A stretch of 64,000 nucleotides of DNA from Liquidambar formosana (lineage: Eukaryota; Streptophyta; Magnoliopsida; Saxifragales; Altingiaceae). This document shows positions 58,522 to 64,000 of this stretch, one piece after another. A program made the position numbers and the translations under genes. Position 1 is the first letter of the stretch; every line of letters begins with the position of its first letter. The stretch spans positions 18,401,822 through 18,465,821 of the forward strand of contig CM077827.1 of NCBI GenBank assembly GCA_039720395.1, written 5' to 3'. The notes below the pieces were generated by a model. The model ran no database searches. It was not told the origin of the DNA and saw only the letters and a program-made list of their open reading frames with translations.

Positions 58522-58745
58522 CACTATAAGAAAATTGTTTTTTCATAACGTCACATTCACGGCGTTCATAAATGGCACGCCGTTAATGTGCACATTTACG
58601 ACGTACAAAAAATAAATGTTGTAAATAAATAGGATGATCACCGTATTCACGGCGTGCAAATTGTGCACGTCGTTAATATGATTGTCTACGGTATTATTGC
58701 ACACGCCGTTAATAATGTTCATTTCTATGGTATACAAAAACCATT
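58522..58745 (+). mobile_element. CACTA (En/Spm) transposon terminus with subterminal palindromes
   Basis: CACTATAAGAAAA is a classic CACTA terminal sequence. It is followed by subterminal inverted repeats built on ACGGCGT / ACGCCGT: 58558-58585, 58649-58674 and a degenerate one at 58688-58708. The opposite terminus was not found in the window, so the element may extend past 60611 or beyond. Confidence 0.75.
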
Positions 58746-59463
58746 TTTTTTTTATTAGACGCAATTGTGATAAAAATTCTCTCTTAAAAGCAGGGGAAAT
58801 TTTAGCGGGATATTTTTTCCTCATTTTCCCTTTTTCATTTTTGTTTTTCACTTTTCCCTTTTCATTTCATCTCACTCATCGACCAGAAAAGAAGGGAGGG
58901 GGTGTGCTCATCCTCTTCGATTTGGCTCCTAAATGGTACTCTCTCTCTCTCCTTCACGCACCTTGACTGTCTCTCTCTTTCACGCACCTTGATTGTGTCC
59001 CTTTTGCAAAATCATAGTACGCTCACAGGAAGTAGACGAGGGTTTCTCAACTATGGGAGTTGCATTTTTAACACGTGGTTTAGGGCTTTTCTTCAAGGGA
59101 GCTTCCTTCTCCAGGGGTCTTAATCTGTACAGGTTTCGATCATTTGCAGTACGGCTCGACCTTCGTCGATTTTAGCTACATTTGTTGATTCGTTGCCTGA
59201 TAGCGCATTCCATCTTCATCAGTGATGGGAAGATGTAGAGGCATCTTTAGGGATCTGATTGAGGGTCTGTTCCTTCAACTCAAATCTGTTCTGTTTGGGG
59301 GTTTATGCTCTTTTTGAGTTTGATTGTCCATGGGGGTTAGTCCTTTCACTTTGGTTGGTGAGAGATACACTACAGTAAGAGGGTTATGGTGGCCATGGTC
59401 TAGGTGAGTATATCATTTATTTGCTTCTATCCTTTTCTGGTGGATTTATAGTGGGTTGGGGTT
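58746..59463 (+). other. Gene-like 5' region inside CACTA element
   Basis: Promoter/UTR-like sequence (TTTTAGCGGGATATTTTTTCC, CT-rich runs at 58937-58980). An ATG at 59053 opens a 40-codon frame, MGVAFLTRGLGLFF..., basic and hydrophobic like a targeting peptide. No domain is recognised. It could be a captured host exon. Confidence 0.3.
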
Positions 59464-59481
59464 CAATTTATTTTGGAGATA

Positions 59482-59793
59482 ATGAATCTTAAATCGGGTA
59501 GAGCTTTGAAATCTAGATGGGGGGATTTATTTACAGTTTTTATGGATAATCAGCCAACTGATATAGATCAGCTTTGGTTACAGAATATCTTCTCAGGGTA
59601 TGGTAAGGTTTGGGATGCTTTCATTCCCAACAAAAGGAGGAAGGGTTCGAAATCCAAGTTTGGATTTACTAGATTTGAATCCATAGAAGAAGGTCATAGA
59701 GCCATTTTTAGATTGAATGGGTTGCCTTTTCTAAATCAAAGTTGTTTGTCACATTGTTGGATGCCACATTTAATCTCTAGATTGAAAGATTAA
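59482..59793 (+). CDS. RRM-like ORF, probably transposon-derived
   Basis: 103 residues. VFMDNQPTDIDQLWLQNIF, ...DAFIPNKRRKGSKSKFGFTRF and IEEGHRAIFRLNG fit an RNA recognition motif of the type at the N terminus of some plant LINE ORF1 proteins (the RNP1-like segment is KFGFTRF). The frame stops at 59793, soon after the motif, with nothing recognisable after it, so it is probably a truncated relic. A host RRM fragment captured by the CACTA element is the alternative. Confidence 0.5.
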   Translation: MNLKSGRALKSRWGDLFTVFMDNQPTDIDQLWLQNIFSGYGKVWDAFIPNKRRKGSKSKFGFTRFESIEEGHRAIFRLNGLPFLNQSCLSHCWMPHLISRLKD

Positions 59794-60339
59794 AATCCTA
59801 TGTGGTGTTATCCTGTGCATATATGCATGTGTGTGTTTCTTTCTTTATGCACCCTAGGGATTGTTGGCAATTTAGGCTTTATCATAAAATTGAGCTTGCT
59901 TCATGGCCGGTTTGGTTTAGCTTATGAGGTAAATACTTTTCGTATGACACTTTGCCGGTTTTAAAGTCTAAATAATGAACCAGATCACAACAGAAATTCA
60001 AATTTCAAAAATATTGTTGAACTATTATTAACTGGGTCTCACGTCAGTTACATTCCTTATCCATCCCAAATATTCTTATTTGGATGATTCTTGCATTGTA
60101 GACATGTGGACAATATTGACTTCATATATTCGGTACCACTATGTTAAATGTCTGAAATTTTCTCACTGCTTATTATTAAAGTCATGATTTTTGGAATGCA
60201 AGAGGCTAATCTCATGGTAATGCCCTGCATCTATATATATATATATATATTCTAAAGTATTAACTTTGATCTTTGTGTAACTGCACTTTGTGTGCATGAT
60301 CTCTGTACTTGATGATATTGTATGCAAGTAAGTGTCCCA

Positions 60340-60610
60340 TGTAGCAGCTTGTCTATGGTGGTTATAGTCAGATATGGCGATCGCACTAGCCTCCTCTCTG
60401 TTGACACGATGAAAACCTCTTTCATGCCCCGACATCTTTTCGCTTCTCTTAGCCAGGATGAGGTAGTGCCTGGATAGCCTCTTTGTTTCTTACTTATTTT
60501 TTCTATTTTAAATTTTTTAACCCTGCTAATTTCTTTCTCTATCCAGCTAAAAGAAGAAGTTTGTCTTGATGAAGTGGATGCACAAAAAGCCTTAGACAGG
60601 CAGAGCCCAT
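60340..60610 (+). pseudogene. Two gene-like exons interrupted by an LTR element
   Basis: An open frame ends with ...HLFASLSQDE at 60462, then GTAGTG...ATCCAG (60463-60546, 84 bp) looks like an intron. The next exon (60547-60610) reads LKEEVCLDEVDAQKALDRQSP in phase 0, and is cut by the LTR at 60611. I do not recognise the protein. It is either a host gene or a fragment carried by the CACTA element. Confidence 0.4.
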
Positions 60611-61322
60611 TGTCACACCCCATTTTTGCCACCTTAGCTAGGGTTCATCATTGCATGTGTCTTTTTGTTTCCTTTTTGAGTCTAGTCTTTTGCATTGAGT
60701 TTTTAGGGTCCTAAGGATGGTGTGTATGAATTTTGGTTCAATTTGGAGTTGATCTTGAGGGTTAATAAGAACTTTTGTGACTTGAGGGGCATAAACGTCT
60801 TTTTGGTCACAAACTTTCCATTGGACCTTGAAATGATCTCCAAGTTGTCAATTGGAGTTCATATGGATGCATTTGAGGTATTTATGGGTTTAATTCGATG
60901 AATTGATGGTTCAGGATTAGAATGGCTCAACAGGGCTCAGGTCGGCTAAGAGACCTACTTTGGGTTAGCCCGAATTGGTTCATGATTTTCACTCTATGAC
61001 TACTCATTTGACCTTGATTAGTCTTAATTTCATCCCCAAATGTGTTTAGGGAGGTTGAATTTCGAATTGGAAAGCATTCGGTGCGACCCTATGTGCATAC
61101 CTAAGCTAAGCGATGGTAAGGCATAGCGGTTAACCGCCTTTGTAGGACCCAACCATGCAGCCATGGCTAGGGTTTCTTGCCCTCAAGTGACTCAAATTAC
61201 ATTCCCCTTCGAAACACGGTCGTTTTGGCTTTCGTTTCGTCCAAATCGGAGTTGATTTGAGCCCTGAAACACATTTGGAAGGCGAAAGGGTCAAAATTTG
61301 GGCTGAGGATGACATGGCCTCG

Positions 61323-61373
61323 GGTGACCACCCAGGCCCCAGGCGGCTAGCCGCCCAGCCCCAGGTGGTCACC
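61323..61373. promoter_or_regulatory. U3 palindrome of second Tat-like LTR
   Basis: Outer arms GGTGACCACC (61323-61332) and GGTGGTCACC (61364-61373) are perfect complements, and the centre is the perfect palindrome GGCGGCTAGCCGCC (61342-61355). Its bases differ from the first element's palindrome while the symmetry is kept. Confidence 0.65.
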
Positions 61374-61564
61374 AGAGCCACTTTCCTTTTTTGAGTCTTG
61401 ACGCGGCTCCCTCCCTATTTTCTCGAATTTGCTCGCCTCCAGCCGCCATTTAACCCTATTTTCAGCCCTATTTAACCTACTTGAGCCCTAAGGGAACCTC
61501 TAAGAGCCCTTGGATCAATCCCTAGGGTTTTAATCCCAACCATTGAGGGTTTCCCCTCAATCCC

Positions 61565-61572
61565 TATAAATA
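61565..61572 (+). promoter_or_regulatory. LTR TATA box (second element)
   Basis: TATAAATA about 950 bases into the LTR, the same relative place as in the first element. Confidence 0.7.
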
Positions 61573-61844
61573 CCCCCTTATACTTCAGCAATAGGGGAGG
61601 CAATTTCTGAAGTGTGAGGCATGTGTGAGATTTGGAGGCTATGGCAGCCATCTTTAGGGTAGTTTAACCTAAATTTTGAGTGAGAGAGTGAGAGAAAATG
61701 CTTGAAGGAAGGCTGAAGTTGGGCTTGAAGGCTTGAAGGAAGGAATTCCCAACAGTGCATAAGAGGAGGAGGACTCTCTACAGCAGCCACCATAGGTATA
61801 CCTCTCCCCCTTTCTCTCTTTCATTCAAATTAGGGTTGTCTGCA

Positions 61845-62470
61845 TAGGATAGCATTATTTTATGTGCAAGCTTATATTTTTATCATGTGTTAATGTTTCT
61901 AATGCTTAGAATGCATGATTAGGATATTGTTTATGGCTGGTTTTGCATGATATAATGTCATTCTATGTGGTTTTATGAGTGTTTGTGTTTTTAGGGTTTT
62001 TAAAGTCTTTTCTAGGGTTTTGCATTAAATAGTCATTATTTCATGTTCAAGCTAGTGTCTTTATCATGTCTTGTTGCTTCTATTAGCTAGTATGCATGTT
62101 TAGGATAATATTCATGGGCTGTTTAGTATGCTAGGATGTTATTCCATGTGATTTACTGCATGTTTGGGATTCTAGGGTTTCCTTAGTGCTGAAATTGGTT
62201 TTCTGCATGAAATAACTCTTTTGCATACTAAAGCTGGTGTCTTTATCATGTTTTGTTATTTCTATTAGCTAGTATGCATGTTTAGGATGATATTCATGGG
62301 CTGTTTAGTATGCTAGGATGTTATTCCATGTGATTTACTGCATGTTTGGGATTCTAGGGTTTCCTTAATGCTAAAATTGAGTATATGCTTAGAATAGCAT
62401 TATTTCATGGGAAAGCCTATGTCTTTATCATGTGTAGATCATTCTATTGGTTAATATGCATGGATTGAGT
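61845..62470 (+). repeat. ~180-bp tandem array in LTR
   Basis: About four copies sharing TTTATCATGT, TTCTATTAGCTAGTATGCATG and CTGTTTAGTATGCTAGGAT-type segments. Copies two and three (about 62080-62200 and 62260-62380) are almost identical. Confidence 0.75.
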
Positions 62471-63340
62471 GCTTTTCATATTCTGTTTAGCATGATTTAG
62501 AGTGATTTCAGGGTTTATATGCATGTCATGGTTCTAGGATTAAACTAGGGTTTGTAATTATTCACTGTTTATGTTGTTTGCATATTTAGTGAATGAATAG
62601 GGACCTTATTTCTATTCTATCTAGATTTGTTTATTGCCTTAAATATGATATTAGGAGCATTCATATGGTTGATTTTTAGGGTTATTTGCATGTCATTGCA
62701 TATAGGACGGAATTAGGGTTTAGTTAGCTTATGATTCATGTTGTTTGCATGACTTGTGGTTGATTTTAAGCTCTATTTCAATTCTGTCCAGATCTGTTAT
62801 TTGTCCTTGATATGATATTTTGAGCATGTATTAGCCTATGTTTTAGCATGATAATTGCTTGATTGGAACCTAGCCTGGTTGGTTGGTATTCTTAGTATGT
62901 TTTGCATGGAAATTGCAGGTGTTTTGACAGGTACAACAGGTGCAACTACCCCACCAATGTGGGGTGGTTATTTTGGCTATTGCGAGATGAAATCTTGCAA
63001 ATAAGATAATTACTTTATGCAATAGGATGGTTATTTTGACAGGTTGCTTTTGCTTAAAGGTAAGTAGGGTATGAGGGTGCCCCAATTCACCCTTCTTTCC
63101 TTTCCTTGAAACTTTCCCTTTCTCCCCCCTAGGGTTGTTTCCTAATAGAGGGGTATGGTAGATTCTATAGTATCCTTTCATAAAATTGCCTTTTAAATCA
63201 AAGTTTCCATCTTTATCAAATGCCATATTTACTAAAGATCTTTTGAGAATCATTTATTTTGGAAAATTACCATGTTTTACTTGAAAGGAAACTTAGGGTT
63301 TACCATAGGCCTTGATTAGGTTATAACCCTATTCCCTTTC

Positions 63341-63435
63341 GAACTACATGGACTTTGATCCATGTATTTCCATACATGGTACGTAGGCGCTCTTCGTGAG
63401 GTTCAAGTCCGCCCTAGGATACTAAGTATCCTAGG
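63341..63435 (+). other. Nested-pseudoknot motif and hairpin (second element)
   Basis: P1 CTACAT 63344-63349 / ACGTAG 63381-63386 has one mismatch. P2 GGACTT 63350-63355 / AAGTCC 63405-63410. P3 is extended to seven pairs, CCATGTA 63360-63366 / TACATGG 63373-63379. P4 is as in the first element. The hairpin CCTAGGATAC / GTATCCTAGG (63413-63435) has perfect ten-base arms. Confidence 0.6.
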
Positions 63436-63841
63436 TTTTCTTCCCCCTCTTTCTCTTTTTCTGTTTTTCTTTGATTTACTTGATTATATGGATGAATGAA
63501 TGAATGATATGCATGCTGTCTTGTGATGATAATTGTTGATTTGTGTGTGATTATGACTTTGATTTAGCCCAATTAAATTAAGAGACCGTTTAGGGCGATA
63601 TGGGTGCCTATAGGCTTTGCCTAGAACCTTCCCATATCGTAACTTAGCCTCCGAATCCCCGATTTCTTTGGTTTCCAAAAGATCATTTGTCTTACCATTT
63701 TTAAATATGGAGTCAATCTTTTGTTTTCCTAAAACAAAACTGCTTTTAGGGTTTTCCTTGTTTCCTTTAAAAAATAAGGTGGCGACTCCTTCCCTTTTAA
63801 ATCCCTGTGGGCCACCACTCCTTTTTTAGGGTCCACAGCTT

Positions 63842-63859
63842 TGGCGACTCCACTGGGGA
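63842..63859 (+). other. Primer binding site (second element)
   Basis: TGGCGACTCCACTGGGGA, the same tRNA-Arg-type PBS as at 2945. The leader follows to the window end, with no coding sequence yet. Confidence 0.8.
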
Positions 63860-64000
63860 TTTGTGGGCTAGACTCTATACGATTTGATTGGGCTAAGTTA
63901 ATTTCTTTTGTTAATTAAAATCAATCACATTGCATTCGCTTGATTGTGTGCTTTCATTTATTGCATTATGTTCGCAGACTCTTGCATGTTAGGATCGATG

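Larger units (their letters stand above)
60611..63837 (+). repeat. 5' LTR of a second Tat-like element
   Basis: 3227 bp, TGTCACACCCC...GTCCACA, followed by the same type of PBS. It has a U3 palindrome at 61323-61373, a TATA box at 61565, a roughly 180-bp tandem array at 61845-62470, the pseudoknot motif at 63341-63410 and a hairpin at 63413-63435. The rest of the element lies beyond the window. Confidence 0.92.

Noticed and set aside
60252..60632. Minus-strand frame running into the second Tat-like LTR
   Set aside because: It overlaps better-supported plus-strand exons and crosses the LTR boundary.
1..64000. Hammerhead ribozyme (retrozyme) cores in the LTRs
   Set aside because: No CTGATGA...GAAA core arrangement was seen in the LTRs.

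Overview
This 64 kb window is nuclear DNA of a flowering plant, most likely a eudicot. The evidence is a three-exon NAC transcription factor gene, plant-type LTR retrotransposons (Ty3/gypsy Tat-like and Ty1/copia), plant LINE remnants, a CACTA terminus and AT-rich intergenic DNA full of microsatellites. The only clearly intact host gene I can support is the NAC gene (32424-35097, minus strand). Almost everything else is transposable-element DNA, much of it nested. I cannot name the species.

Layout. 1-23274: a very large Tat-lineage Ty3/gypsy element on the plus strand, whose 5' LTR is cut by the window start. Its order is LTR (about 3.0 kb), PBS, gag-protease ORF, RT / RNase H / second RNase H / integrase (broken by two frameshifts and a stop), two antisense genes (a DUF7745-like pseudogene and a six-exon plant mobile domain gene), a repeat-rich stretch, and the 3' LTR. 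A reverse-oriented solo LTR (18009-20801, 5-bp target duplication) sits inside the 3' LTR. The element itself inserted into an older reverse-oriented LTR (right part 23275-26439), which had also received a LINE ORF1 fragment (about 23641-25222). 26440-32300: old repeats and anonymous DNA. 32424-35097: NAC gene. 35100-43480: intergenic DNA with microsatellites, a 25-G run, LINE-like tails and a tandem duplication. 43481-44051: hAT-like MITE candidate. 44060-45741: minus-strand gypsy remnants. 45742-55221: degenerate copia element with full LTRs and a 5-bp target duplication. 55222-58521: old LTR DNA and a LINE RT fragment. From 58522: a CACTA terminus followed by gene-like exons. 60611-64000: the 5' LTR, PBS and leader of a second Tat-like element, running off the window.

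Main points of interest. (1) A compact sequence in every well-preserved Tat LTR, and again just after pol, can fold into a nested double pseudoknot with four helices; several helices are kept by changed bases on both sides or by G.U pairs. (2) The first element carries two genes on the strand opposite to gag-pol, one with five recognisable phase-0 introns. Each has its own TATA-like box, and upstream of each lies a copy of a GGTNACC-type palindrome also found in the LTR U3. (3) The copia leader has three roughly 180-bp repeats, each centred on a 26-27-bp palindrome.

All domain calls are by eye from translated sequence. No database search, folding or alignment program was run.
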